Shown one piece after another: positions 35,701-43,400 of a DNA stretch of 64,000 nt. Source of the DNA: Echinometra lucunter (taxonomy: Eukaryota > Echinodermata > Echinoidea > Camarodonta > Echinometridae). The notes under the pieces were generated by a model. That model was not told the DNA's origin and made no database searches. It saw only the letters and a program-made list of their open reading frames with translations. The translations under genes and the position numbers were made by a program. Numbering within the stretch: the first letter of the stretch is position 1; every line of letters starts with the position of its first letter. The DNA is taken from NCBI GenBank assembly GCA_029962745.1, contig CM057157.1:26291953-26355952 (forward strand), read 5' to 3'.

Positions 35701-38700
35701 ATATCTGAAAGTGCATTAAGGCCTTATTCTTGTCTGCAGCATTTCAATACTTCAAAAGGACTGCCTATTTTAATGAATGTCTACTGGGCTCCACTCTTTT
35801 GTATGTAATAGCATTGATTGAATCTTGCCGTTCTGGAAGACATCAAAAAATAAAAGTAGATGATGTCATATCGAAGAATTTTGATGTTCCATAGGGGATG
35901 CCTCAAGGGTCATGTCTAGGCCCCCTCTTTTTTACACTCTATCTGTAGAAATAAGAAAAGGCCCATCTGTTACTGTCCTCAGAAGTTTTGTTGAAGACTC
36001 ACCTTTTTCACAAGTTTTTGATTACCACTACTTTTTATTGTATGTTGATGTAGTAGCATTGTTGTGAGCTCTGTTACATAACAGCATGTATATTGATATA
36101 GTAGCTGCCCTATATAAATTAATCTAATTATTAACACATAGACAGGTTAGCAGTACTCAGAGGTCTTTGGCTGCGTTCAAGCGACCATTTTTCACCCTAG
36201 AATCACGGTTTTCAAAGACGTTTAGTTTAAACCACGGTTGCGTTCAATCGACTTTTCGCAGGTCGTAAAAATAAACGTCTTTTAAACGCAAACATGAAAC
36301 GCTGAAAAAGGTACGTTTTGAATCATGATTCTGCAGAACCACGGTCGCTAAAAATCGATTGAACGCAACGGAGATCTCAATCATGATTCTACTGTTGCTT
36401 TCACACCAAGGTTTGAAGAAAGATAAAACAAACAACATACAGAAAGCAAAAAAGAAGAAGGACAAACAAAGAATAATATAAGAAGAGACTGAAAGATAAG
36501 GAGATAGAAGGAATAACATAGAATAACTGGAAAAGACGAAAAAGAAGAGGGAAGAAGAAAACAAAGAATAACATAAGGAAAGATGGACAGAGAGGAAGAT
36601 GGGAGGAAAAACAATAATATAAGAAGAGACTGAAAGATAAGGAGATAGAAGGAATAACAGAATAACAGGAAAAGATGAAAAAGAAGAAGATAGAAGAAGA
36701 AAACAAAGAATAACATAAGGAAAGATGGACAGAGGAAAAAGACAGAAGGAAAAACAAAGAATAACATAAGGAAAGATAGAAAAAAAAAGATGGGAGAAAA
36801 CAAAAAATAATTTAAGAAGAGACTGAAAGATAAGGAGATTGAAGGAATAACATAGAATAACTTGAAAAGACGAAAAAGAAGAAGATAGAAGAAAACGAAT
36901 AACATAAGGAAAGATAGACAGAAGATAGAAGGAAAAACAAAGAATAACATAAGAAAAGATTGAAAGATATTACAGAATAACGTAAGGAAAGATGGAAAAG
37001 AAGAAAATAGAAAACGAAGAATAACGGAAGAAAATACGGAAAGAGAAGAAGATAGAAGGAAAAACAGAAAAAATAGGGAAACATAGAAAAGAAGGTAGGA
37101 AAAAACAAAGAATAACATAAGAAAAGATGGGAAGAGAAAGAATAACAAGGAAAGATAGAAAAAAGGTTAAAATAAATGACATAAGGAAACAGAAAAGAAG
37201 GTAGGAAAAACAAAGAATAACATAAGAAACGATAGAAAGAGAAGAAGATAGAATGAAAAACAAAGATTAGCATAAGAAAGATATAGAGACGAATAAATGA
37301 TGTGGCTAAAGTTGATCTTCTTGGGTCAAACTGCGCAGTACGATGCGTAGTGGATGGGCTTGAAATGAGCAAGAATCAGCGTTGATGAAAAATTGCTTGA
37401 ACGCTTTCTCGCAGTAGCCGTGTTTTGTAACAACGTTTTGATTTGTGATTCATGTTTGTGATTAGCTTCAAAAAATCGCTTGAACGCACCCTCTGTTGCA
37501 TCACTCATTCACACTTATCGTTCATTCAGTACACTCACACATGCACACAAGAAAAACCCCTCAGGTTTTATGACATAGTCTACCATGGATTATCCAAATG
37601 AACCGCAATGCTCTTTTTGATAATCATTTTTGGGAAGGATAAAATGTACATTTTGAAAGGTACCTAAAGTTAATGGTGTTTTTTTTCTATTATTTTTATA
37701 AAATGTACATTTTCAGAGGTGCATGTACCTAATGTTAATAGGTTTTCTTTTTCTGTCGTTTTTATTGTGCTTGGTAGGCTCCCTTCTGGGCAAGGTCACG
37801 TAACCCTCAGCATATGGTGAAAGTCATTGCTGCCCTTCTGTCTGCGTTCACCAATAATCCTGCTCTGGTACCTGTACATGATCGGTATGTATTGCATAGA
37901 TCACGTAATCTCATCAGTGATGGTCTGTGGTAACTGTCACGGCAGGCTCTGGTGACTGTGGACTGTGGTAACTGTTACTGTGGACTGTGTTAATTGTGAT
38001 TGCGGACTCTGGTAACTGTGACTGTTGACTGTGGTAACTGTCACTGTGGACTGGATTGACTGTGATTGCGGACTCTGGTAACTGATTGTGGACTGGGTTA
38101 ACTGTGATTGTGGACTGTGATAACTGTGATTGCGGACTCTGGTAACTGTGATTGTGGACTCTGGTAACTGTGATTGTGGACTGTGATAACTGTGATTGCG
38201 GACTCTGGTAACTGTGACTGTGGACTCTGGTAACTGTGACTGTGGACTCTGGTAACTGTGACTGTGGACTGTGACTGTGGACTCTGGTAACTGTGACTGT
38301 GGACTGTGACTGTGGACAGTGTTAACTGTGATTGAGGACTCTGGTAACTGTGACTGTGGAGTATGGTAACTGCGGTAAACTTTTGGGGCTCCAATGGTCA
38401 TGGAAATATGAGGAAAGTCATAGCACAGTGAATTTTTCCTGAAATTCATGGAAAATTTGGAGAGAAAAAAGAACCTCCCAGAGTCATGGAAATTGACCAT
38501 GGGTGTGGGCCCTATTTGGCTATGTCTGTTAGAGGAGGCCAAGGCTGTCTCAAACTACGATACCCTTCCAGACTGACGTAAAAAAGAATGATAAAACCCA
38601 TATATTATAATAGATCCTTACCGGAACTCAGTCCTTCTTTTTAATCCACATGTTTCATCTTGGGATATCAAAATGCAAGCTACTCTCTTATTTTTGTAGG

Positions 38701-40480
38701 ACTTATAGATTGGTTATTTTGTTTTACCCCCACAACCCATCTCAAATTTACTCCTGTCAAAGAACATAGTATGCCGTTCGAAAAAGTTAAGCCCTTCTTT
38801 CCTAAACAGTTCTTATTAGAACTCTTGCATGAAAGATACCGACAGTACTTTTCAGGACTATCCCCCTCCCCCCTTTCATAGTGCATCCTCACACTCCTAC
38901 AATCTATTTTGTTTTTCTTAGTCCTTTAATTTAAATATTGGGGCAAGTCCAAGCTGTTTTGTCCCACACCTTTCGGACCACGGCATAGATTGTTACATAT
39001 GTGATGATTTCTCTTAAACAAACCTTTGTTAGGCCACTTTCACAATTGGTTATGCAACTGTTTGCGACCATGTGCGATTGTGTGCAACATATCATGTGAC
39101 CAAATGGTTGCAAATGATTGCACGACCAATTGTGAAAACCCCTTTAGGCCTTGGATCAGGTCATATATCAATTAAACTGATACTTGAATGACATTGCATG
39201 ATTACAGTTGTTACATGACACCAAATGACCAAACATCTTCTACATTTTGGATTCGCCCTAACGTATCATCTAGGATGTTTTGGTTACTCTTGCATGTCAA
39301 TCCTATCCCGTCCACAGCGTATTTGATGTAGATCCTTTTCCATTCAGTTACAAAGCACTTCACAGTTTACTTCACAAGGTGTATAATGACCACTTAATGA
39401 TAAACACTCCAAAAAGGCCCCCTTCTCGCTGATTTCATCCCCTCTTCATTATTCTTGGTCACAAATGGGACACCAAATTACCTGATTTAGTGAAAAATTC
39501 TTTAGCCACCACTTGTATAGAAAGACCACAATCTTTGTTTCCCTTGAAAAGACTTTGTCATTGAAACATGCACTAAAGGAACCTGTACATGAAGACCACC
39601 TGTTCACAGAAGCTATTTTTCTTGATTCTCTAGAGTGGCCTTTATACACAGATACTATACGTTGGACCTTCCCTTAGGGATCGAAATCTCTGTTTTGCTA
39701 ATCGTTGGTGGGGTGATAATAATCTTGTATCTCAAATTTTGGTAAAAAATCACTTTTTGTATTAATCTCCAGATAATCAGTCACGTGATGTCCTGTCCAA
39801 AATCCTAGCTCTCTTACCCCCTAAAACAAAGCCACTGGGCACGTCAAAAGGAGGCAGTCCCATTGCTTATAGTGCTGTGGCAGTCATGGTTTTTTCACTC
39901 TTCTGAACATTTGACTTTTTTGAGATACTGTAGACATGATATCAACACAATTTATTTCTCTTTTCTCTTCATCTCAGGCTCCACCTTGGATGCAATAGCC
40001 GGCTACAAGGTGGATGTTGTTTTGCTAAACAACCCTTTGACTTGATATCAACGCAATTTATTTCTATTTTCTCTTCATCTCAGGCGTCAGTTCATCAACT
40101 CCACCTTGGATGCAATAGCCGGCTACAAGGTGGATGTTGTTTTGCTAAACAACCCTTTGACTTGATATCAACGCAATTTATTTCTATTTTCTCTTCATCT
40201 CAGGCGTCAGTTCATCAACTCCACCTTGGATGCAATAGCCGGCTACAGGGTGGATGTTGTTTTGCTAAACAACCCTTTGACTTGATATCAACGCAATTTA
40301 TTTCTATTTTCTCTTCATCTCAGGCGTCAGTTCATCAACTCCACCTTGGATGCTATAGCCAGCTACAAGGTGGAGCTGGAGGCCACCCATGAAAGGCCAA
40401 ACGTCATCCAATCCTACCTGGTTAGCTTCTCTGAACTTCAGATCCGTCTGGAGAGGATGCAGATCAATCGCGCAAGATAG
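11651..40480 (+). CDS. NUP155: NUP155, nuclear pore inner-ring scaffold nucleoporin, 3' 17 exons
   Basis: Nup155 builds the inner ring of the nuclear pore complex with Nup93, Nup205/188 and Nup35, and contacts the pore membrane. Exons: 11651-11703, 12988-13121, 14357-14416, 16133-16264, 17226-17303, 18129-18189, 20599-20734, 21576-21726, 22243-22347, 23518-23672, 24940-25069, 27319-27435, 28011-28131, 30766-30876, 32525-32661, 37778-37884, 40324-40480. They total 1945 bases and all phases agree, giving one base of a split codon, 647 sense codons and TAG. Landmarks shared with vertebrate Nup155 as I remember it are LQRK, HQF.I, TFRDLVLR, RLREVCPSLYS, QQRIEYLSRA, GEFLHE.EEK, LYGEFAD and GVPL.KL. 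This is the C-terminal alpha-solenoid (Nucleoporin_C family); the N-terminal beta-propeller lies outside. Family assignment is firm; the first exon is the least certain. Confidence 0.93.
12559..12912. repeat. Relic GGTCAAAGGTCA-type tandem repeat
   Basis: Two to three units with ACCAAATTTGGATGGTAGAT, GGGACCTCA and TTTGGGGGTCAAAGGTCA, period about 125 bp, begin at CGAGCCACAGAGGTGGAGCG. A related but different family from 6298-7356. Confidence 0.6.
12988..13121 (+). CDS. NUP155: NUP155 exon 2 of window
   Basis: Begins with two bases of a split Ala codon, reads NEKQALVNLQKLVDTTVEVL and ends YHQFHIVASKLSQ. HQF followed by a hydrophobic helix matches vertebrate EHQFTII. Donor gtaagc. The acceptor tctgaag is weak but sets the correct phase. 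Confidence 0.85.
13855..14100. repeat. AT-rich low-complexity tract
   Basis: Repeated (CAAGTTT)n at 13843-13864 and then ATATAACAAAATAT-type degenerate repeats in the intron. No coding signal. The G-run at 13792-13806 precedes it. Confidence 0.6.
14357..14416 (+). CDS. NUP155: NUP155 exon 3 of window
   Basis: 20 codons in phase 0, ending MTFRDLVLRGKV and joining directly to ICGSLI of the next exon. This matches vertebrate TTFKDLVIRDKELTGALI. Acceptor attcag, donor gtgagt. Confidence 0.9.
14455..14860. repeat. (ATTT)n / (ATGT)n repeats with T-run/G-run junctions
   Basis: Simple repeats broken by two copies of a T-run/G-run followed by acatac-like sequence, with ACAACAAATATTTG at 14597 and 14670. 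The same type of tract starts the window. Confidence 0.85.
15161..15290. mobile_element. hAT-like MITE, only in copy 2
   Basis: Arms GTTTTATGAAAGTTGTCAGT and ACTGACAACTTTCATGAAAC flank a ~130-bp element. The flanks TCTCTTGG and TATCTTGG look like an 8-bp target duplication with one mismatch, the hAT pattern. The matching site in copy 1 (about 240-250) reads straight through as ATCTCTTGGTATTGAG. Confidence 0.75.
16133..16264 (+). CDS. NUP155: NUP155 exon 4 of window
   Basis: 44 codons in phase 0: ICGSLITALINRYIEDN ... SRLREVCPSLYS ... DAICTK. Vertebrate equivalent has LLYSTDDAICSK. Acceptor gaatag, donor gtatga. Confidence 0.95.
16325..16870. repeat. (GAT/GGT)n trinucleotide microsatellite
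   Basis: Copy 2 counterpart of 1068-1700 with a different length. Long ORFs on both strands here are pure repeat translation. Confidence 0.95.
17226..17303 (+). CDS. NUP155: NUP155 exon 5 of window
   Basis: 26 codons in phase 0: ANETLQAAMTAETK then PVRDRLLKESLQ. Vertebrate equivalent is ANELLQ ... MLRESLKEY. Confidence 0.93.
17379..17781. mobile_element. piggyBac-like MITE, only in copy 2
   Basis: TTAA at 17375-17378, then CCCATTCGTGACAGG, ending CTGTCACGAATG with the last GG and TTAA lost. The matching site in copy 1 (about 2419) is empty. Internal sequence is near-identical to 2869, 47991 and 61679. Confidence 0.85.
18129..18189 (+). CDS. NUP155: NUP155 exon 6 of window
   Basis: 61 bp: FFKEVSQQLNLSIVCPEYHE plus one base of a split codon. 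Donor gtaagt. Confidence 0.93.
19296..19356 (+). pseudogene. Relic duplicate of the exon at 20599, acceptor destroyed (copy 2)
   Basis: Same relic as 4358-4419: TGTTACTATGATGGGGCGAT against CGTTACTATGATGGAGTTGT in the working exon, with tctctgtgg where the working exon has tctctgtag. The MITE at 19357-19496 abuts it. Shared by both copies, hence older than their split. Confidence 0.65.
20390..20565. mobile_element. Hairpin insertion upstream of NUP155 exon 7, only in copy 2
   Basis: GAAAGTGGAGGGGCACC (20446-20464 region) is followed after about 19 bases by GGTGCCCCTCCACTTTC, and outer arms GGAACATCAGGCTCGG / CCCGATGTTC continue the foldback. The copy 1 equivalent (about 5478) lacks it. It ends about 35 bases before the acceptor. 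Confidence 0.7.
20599..20734 (+). CDS. NUP155: NUP155 exon 7 of window
   Basis: ARYYDGVVDLCLSAAFKR ... ALTYYKNGKPPEDAHGMEAF. Vertebrate equivalent VRFYEGVVELSLTAA ... HFYKHGEPEED. Acceptor ctgtag, donor gtaaga. Confidence 0.95.
21576..21726 (+). CDS. NUP155: NUP155 exon 8 of window
   Basis: FECYKSITDVLDQL, a Ser/Pro linker, then LTNMDAEHY in phase 0. The linker sits where the vertebrate protein also has a proline-rich loop. Confidence 0.95.
22243..22347 (+). CDS. NUP155: NUP155 exon 9 of window
   Basis: 35 codons: LDRMMHQCLESGDELFHVTL then YDWLVNKGLKERLLE. Vertebrate equivalent SKDELFSIALYNWLI. Donor gtaaga. Confidence 0.95.
22414..22822. mobile_element. TTAA-flanked MITE, second family (copy 2 of 9235-9635)
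   Basis: Ends CCCATAGTGGTACAGAG / CTGTACTGCTATTGAG with TTAA at 22410-22413 and 22823-22826. Shared with copy 1, so older than the split. Confidence 0.7.
23518..23672 (+). CDS. NUP155: NUP155 exon 10 of window (intact version)
   Basis: 155 bp: SSSYVEPYIKRAVEYNPDN, LEMLDLLWKYHEKC, SRILCKLAERH plus two bases of a split Ser codon. Vertebrate equivalent YMDLLWRYYEK ... RVLSRLADMHS. This copy keeps the two bases lost at 10329-10481. Confidence 0.95.
24111..24939. other. NUP155 intron, mostly unannotated
   Basis: Ends of a TTAA-type MITE (to about 24242) and a right-end remnant of the GGGGGTGTTTCATAAAGC foldback near 24595-24645 (AGCTTTATGAAACATCCCC). I see no other gene or element here. Confidence 0.5.
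24940..25069 (+). CDS. NUP155: NUP155 exon 11 of window
   Basis: Completes a split Ser codon, then TDVKLQQRIEYLSRAVMCSK ... EGEFLHETEEKLE in phase 0. Very close to vertebrate LQQRLEYIARA ... DGEFLHELEEKME. Acceptor cctttgcag, donor gtatgc. Confidence 0.97.
25086..26300. mobile_element. Large foldback element built from a ~58-bp minisatellite
   Basis: Outer ends CTTAAAGTGCCAGCGAGATG and, inverted at 26278-26300, CTCGCTGGCATTTTTAAG. Inner left units read TTGGAACTCGGCAAGTCGAC ... GAGAAGATGAGATGAC (about 25620-25945); right units are the inverse (about 25945-26280). The left arm is interrupted (about 25150-25620). It begins 17 bases after the exon 11 donor. No transposase. Confidence 0.75.
26554..26883. 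mobile_element. GGGGGTGTTTCATAAAGCTG foldback MITE
   Basis: Left GGGGGTGTTTCATAAAGC is mirrored by GTTTTGTAAAACACCCCC 330 bp later, with inner arms around GTTACACATGACTTTAC / GTAAAGTCATTGTTAAC. Confidence 0.75.
27319..27435 (+). CDS. NUP155: NUP155 exon 12 of window
   Basis: 39 codons in phase 0: VARLQLQVFEAISQTC ... LSILNSELVDISK. Vertebrate equivalent VARIQLQIQETL ... LDSELMDITK. Acceptor tctttcag, donor gtaagt. Confidence 0.97.
28011..28131 (+). CDS. NUP155: NUP155 exon 13 of window
   Basis: LYGEFADEFGLSRCKLAIV ... HDLWKEIIDK plus one base. Vertebrate equivalent LYGEFADPFKLAECKLAII. Acceptor atcctag, donor gtgagt. Confidence 0.97.
28149..28459. mobile_element. Foldback MITE with GGGGGGG/CCCCCC ends
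   Basis: AGTTCACAAAGACTAAGATT at the left is mirrored by AATCTTAGCCTTTGTGAAAC before CACCCCCC. Inner arms include GATTTGTGAC and GTCACAAATC. Starts 18 bases after the exon 13 donor. Confidence 0.75.
28655..28800. repeat. Remnant of GGCGGAGGCATA repeat
   Basis: GGCGGAGGCATAAATGTGAT, followed by TTCATCTTGC and a second GCATTTATCTTG, resembles the right end of the 6298-7356 repeat family. Confidence 0.5.
29118..30620. mobile_element. TTAA-type MITE split by nested insertions
   Basis: The left part (about 29118-29210, TCCACAGCAATACAGAG), a middle part (29730-29860) and a right part (30480-30615, ATGTACTGCTATAG) together resemble the 9235 family. About 29.21-29.69 kb and the element at 29863-30478 are inserted in it. 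Confidence 0.6.
29863..30478. mobile_element. 616-bp foldback element, CATTTACTGTATAAGC ends
   Basis: CATTTACTGTATAAGC at 29863-29878 and its exact inverse GCTTATACAGTAAATG at 30463-30478. Interior is CG-rich with many TTCGCG/CGCGAA words, unlike its surroundings. No transposase ORF. Confidence 0.85.
30766..30876 (+). CDS. NUP155: NUP155 exon 14 of window
   Basis: ELSGSEDKLMESRVTIMSN ... LGKLYSTSERYFPL plus one base. Vertebrate equivalent ELSDS ... LGKIYAGTPRFFPL. Acceptor cgcag, donor gtgagt. Confidence 0.96.
31572..31921. mobile_element. TTA-flanked MITE, PIF/Harbinger-like (copy 1 of family)
   Basis: AGATGCGTTCAGATATGATG left end, inverse ...CACATCATATCAAAACGCACCT right end, with TTA on both sides. 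A 3-bp TTA duplication fits PIF/Harbinger (TWA). Relatives at 32985, 35395 and 47266. Confidence 0.75.
32040..32350. repeat. (AATG)n/(AAATA)n degenerate simple repeat
   Basis: About 300 bp of GAATGAATAAATAGATA-type sequence in the intron before exon 15. The antisense ORF here is an S/I/Y/F repeat artefact. Confidence 0.9.
32525..32661 (+). CDS. NUP155: NUP155 exon 15 of window
   Basis: FLVLYLEEKSCELNW ... GVPLAKLHMVYNKHFRAK in phase. Vertebrate equivalent FIVQFLEQQVCTLNW ... GVPLPRLLEVYDQLF. Acceptor attcag; donor gtcaga is non-consensus at +3. Confidence 0.96.
32985..33305. mobile_element. TTA-flanked MITE, PIF/Harbinger-like (diverged subfamily)
   Basis: AGGGGTGATCAGATATGAGG left and CATATCTGAACACCCCT right, TTA on both sides. 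Inner arms GCGACATGTCCCCGCAACAA and the inverse. Confidence 0.75.
33438..35113. mobile_element. 1.68-kb hAT-like non-autonomous element, GTGGCCCG inverted repeats
   Basis: Ends CAAGGCTCCACACTAAC and, inverted, CAAGGCTCGACATTAGC. The flanks are GCTAGAA(C) on both sides (33431 and 35114), a 7-8 bp target duplication as in hAT. Subterminal GGTGGCCCGTTCGGGCCACC palindromes occur at both ends. No transposase ORF was recognised inside. Confidence 0.75.
35200..35281 (+). pseudogene. Relic duplicate of NUP155 exon 15, donor destroyed
   Basis: In one open frame it reads MINADAPFSKLHSMYNRQF then RAKERF. The working exon 2.6 kb upstream has LLTVGVPLAKLHMVYNKHF then RAK, followed by its gt donor. Here the base after RAK is gag rather than gtc, so no donor is left. 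It sits in intron 15 between mobile elements. Confidence 0.65.
35395..35715. mobile_element. TTA/TAA-flanked MITE, PIF/Harbinger-like
   Basis: AGGTGCATTCAGATATGAGG left; ACATCATATCTGAAAGTGCA right. Contains the family core GTCGCCGAGGCAGGACACAT. Confidence 0.75.
36172..37488. mobile_element. 1.3-kb foldback element with purine-rich core
   Basis: Perfect inverted ends TGCGTTCAAGCGA at 36172-36184 and 37476-37488. The interior (36410-37290) is almost only A and G, made of AAAGATAGAAGGAAAAACA-like units. A smaller related element is nested at 36238-36368. Long antisense F/S/L ORFs follow from the composition. Confidence 0.75.
36238..36368. mobile_element. 131-bp nested MITE
   Basis: Perfect 14-bp ends TTGCGTTCAATCGA / TCGATTGAACGCAA, closely related to the ends of the enclosing element. 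Confidence 0.75.
37778..37884 (+). CDS. NUP155: NUP155 exon 16 of window
   Basis: APFWARSRNPQHMVKVI ... PALVPVHD plus two bases. Vertebrate equivalent DPFWNRMKKPLHLLDCI. Acceptor ttggtag, donor gtatgt. Confidence 0.95.
37925..38370. repeat. ~22-24-bp minisatellite in the last NUP155 intron
   Basis: About 20 degenerate units of GGTAACTGTGACTGTGGACT. Antisense ORFs give S/Q/T/V/H repeats only. Not CRISPR: there are no unique spacers. Confidence 0.9.
39032..39143. mobile_element. 112-bp MITE, TTA-flanked
   Basis: GGCCACTTTCACAATTGGT left, ACCAATTGTGAAAACCCCT right, TTA on each side. Short and non-coding. Confidence 0.7.
39938..40380 (+). repeat. 120-bp tandem array duplicating the NUP155 terminal acceptor
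   Basis: Three units at exact 120-bp spacing (acceptor AGs before 40084, 40204 and 40324), plus a degenerate first unit whose exon part (from 39978) lacks 14 bases. Each unit is about 63 intron bases ending ctcttcatctcag plus about 57 bases of terminal exon. Only the last runs on into the full exon. The upstream units would read RQFINSTLDAIAGYKVDVVL, six more residues and TGA. Confidence 0.92.
40324..40480 (+). CDS. NUP155: NUP155 terminal exon (17 of window)
   Basis: RQFINSTLDAIASYKVELE ... SYLVSFSELQIRLERMQ, ending INRAR and TAG at 40478-40480. Vertebrate equivalent RRRFTNLCLDAVCGYLVEL ... LQAKLERLH. The protein end is well conserved in position. Confidence 0.96.
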
Positions 40481-43400
40481 AGATAGTCCTTCAAAGGCAT
40501 TGGTCGCTTGCGATCCATTACGAAAAGGATGACTACACGATATATACATGTACATGTAACTTCCAAATCATCAAAGCATTGTTTATGTGGAAAATGAATA
40601 GGAAACCATTCTGGTAGGTCGGACTTCACAGTGTACGCCAACGATCCTCTCTCACCAGTTTTATCAACTCGAATGGATTCCCTTGGCAAATGATTTTTTT
40701 TTTCAGGGCAGACTTTACCGACATATAAATTCGATGAGCTTCCAAAATTAATTTTTGCTCCTTCAATGTGACGTGGATTCAGAAGAAATTAAGTGGGCAG
40801 TGTCTGTTGTTTGAAAGAAGACCAATGAATTGTTCAGGTGTGACCACTTTTATTATATGTATTAGCATATATTATCTATCTGCATACATTAACCATGTTG
40901 TTATTGATCAGACGTGATCCAGGCTTAAAGCTTAGGTACAGTTTTGGTAGCAAAAGGAAAATTGGCATAAACTGATTAAATATAGTCTCACAATGTCCAC
41001 CTGGCATAAAAAGATACTGTGTAGTATCATTTGATATTCCATTCACAGTTTCCAGTGAATTTCAGTTTAAGTATTTGTAAAGAGTGCAATGTAACAGTTT
41101 CGTTGTGCCTTATGCTAGGACCCCTGCATCCTGACCATTCCCTGCGCAATGATCTCAGCGCTTCGTACACTTGTCAGGTAAGCAAAACTCCCATTGGTTT
41201 TACACGTTTGCAGGCATGTGTTAATTTATGTCCTGACCCAAGATCAAAAGTATTTTTCGTCATTTGTTTAATATTCAACTTGAGGACGAAAGAACTTTAC
41301 TGCATCTTAGTTTTGCTTATATCTTGCTGCTGAGCAGCTAAAAGCAAAGAAATCTGACAAAATGTTTGTGAGGGCCTACCAAAACTGTACATGACCTTTA
41401 AGCTTGCTTACAAACCAGGATGCCAGGTGTCTGGCTTTTTGCCCAGATGAATTCAGACCCCCTGCACCTCTTTTTCCAGGCCTCTTCAGGCCATTTCAAG
41501 CTTTTTGATATCCTGCAAACAAGTGATGTTCCATTATGAATTATATGGGTCTATTTTTCTGGATCATTTTTAGTAAAACCAAGTGGCATTCCTATTTGCA
41601 TAAGTATAGGGCCTTCAGGAGAATACAGTGTAGATTATTAATGTGTTATTATTCATTAATTTTTCTGCTGGTATTAGAAATGCAGTTTGCAAGGACCCTA
41701 TCGAAGCAGGACTGAAACATAAACCAATCTCCATTGCTACCAAATGTATTACAACCCGTGACAAATTCTTACTTAGATTTCTTTCATGTAGGATGGGCAA
41801 AATATTTAAAGGAATCATGTAGGTATGAAAAAAGAGATCACTTTTTTGTTCAGGACAATCGAGGGATTTCAAAATGCCACATGTAACATGCAATTTTGGG
41901 ATGTGCAAACCATTGTTGGAATATTTTTTGTTGATTATGAAAACAAGAAGATCTGTCCCTTTTCTTGTCCCATCACAGAAGTCAAATTTTCTAAGAACTG
42001 ACACTCTAGCAACTATAACAACTTTTAGAACGGTTCCAGATTTATAAAGGATTCATACCTCTTAACATAAATGGGTAATAAAAACATGCCACAAGTGCCA
42101 CAAGTGACTTTTCAAGAGTATTTCCAGTTTTTCTTTCATATAAAGTATCAAGTAATATGATTTACATCAGAATTGTAAATGGCGTTGTTGATAGGAGACA
42201 TTTAGTTAATGTTGGTAATTGACAATGTTTCTCTTTTCATTTATAGTATCCAGTAATTTAATTTGAATCTGAATTGTAAATGACTGTGTTGATAAGGGAC
42301 ATTTAATAATGTTGGTATGATTAACATTGTATTATTGTTTACTCTGATGTTTGGTCTGATCCTAGACTAGTAGGGCTAGAACCTGTAAGGCTTGTTCACA
42401 TATGAAGCGATAAACCGTTTAAGAAAAAACATTCATCCTTTTGTGTAACATAACACACGGGGATGAAGAATATGTGTAGGTCAGAATAATATGATTTGGA
42501 GCAAGTATTCTTTTCTACTTTTGTTGGCTTCCCATGGCAGTCCAGAGTTTTATTTAGGTAAAAAAAAATAGCTTTTCATCCTCAAATTGGCAATATTTTT
42601 TGTTTTTCTTTGCTTCTTCTTAGCTTAGAAAGTAATGTCTGTTAAACAAAGTAGTATGAAAGGAAATGACTGAATTGAACCAAATTATGGTCAGTTGTAT
42701 GTGAAAATGGTGATTATTAATACACATTACATTGCCAATTTCAAGAGCTTAACGAATCTTTTCTTATTCATGAACGGCTCCCTCGCTTTGTGTTATAAAT
42801 GAACTCTAAAAGGAGACGCTGATCTGCTGTGGGGTCAACAGTGCCTGTAGTTTGAAAAAAGAAATTTTGTCCATACGGAAAGGGTTAAATATTTGGACTA
42901 ACCCAATCATGTGTTTGTATTATTTATTAGTTTATGAAAGAGGCTTTGGATGTCTTGGGTTGAGAAAATGATAATTGTCACAGATGCCAACTTTTGAGAA
43001 TAGGTTTGCCTCTCTATGTTGTTAAGTCAAGTGCACTAAATGCCCAAAGATCACATGGGAAAATGAATAGAGGTATGTCAAATACATGTACATGTTGTAG
43101 TAACTATAGAATACAAGCGTTCATGACAAGGAAGTATTTGTGCATGCACGATCAAGCACATGCATAAGTTGACCAAATGTACAGGAAAGAGCAAATTGCC
43201 GACTCTTTAAAACTTATTCATGACCTTTTATAGACCTGATATATGCTTGTATATTTTTTTGCTAAGTAAATAAAATTCAATTACAAAATGGAAGATGAAT
43301 TGAAATGCTCAGATGGTTTAATCTTTTCTCTTCTTTTGAGATAAAAGCTGACTGTATATGTAAGAGACTGGTCTTTTCTATAATTACTTTACCTATAGAC

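Noticed and set aside
36244..37372. Long minus-strand hydrophobic ORFs (F/S/L-rich, membrane-like)
   Set aside because: The plus strand is nearly pure A/G here, so the minus strand has few stops and reads as F/S/L; no start context or conservation.
37925..38370. Possible CRISPR array
   Set aside because: Repeats are contiguous and degenerate with no unique spacers, and the DNA is eukaryotic.
37937..38542. 201-residue minus-strand ORF with SQLPESTVTV repeats
   Set aside because: Translation of a 22-24-bp intronic minisatellite inside NUP155.
40042..40392. 116-residue plus-strand ORF over the 120-bp array
   Set aside because: 120 is a multiple of three, so any stop-free frame repeats; it reads intron sequence and is not the NUP155 frame.
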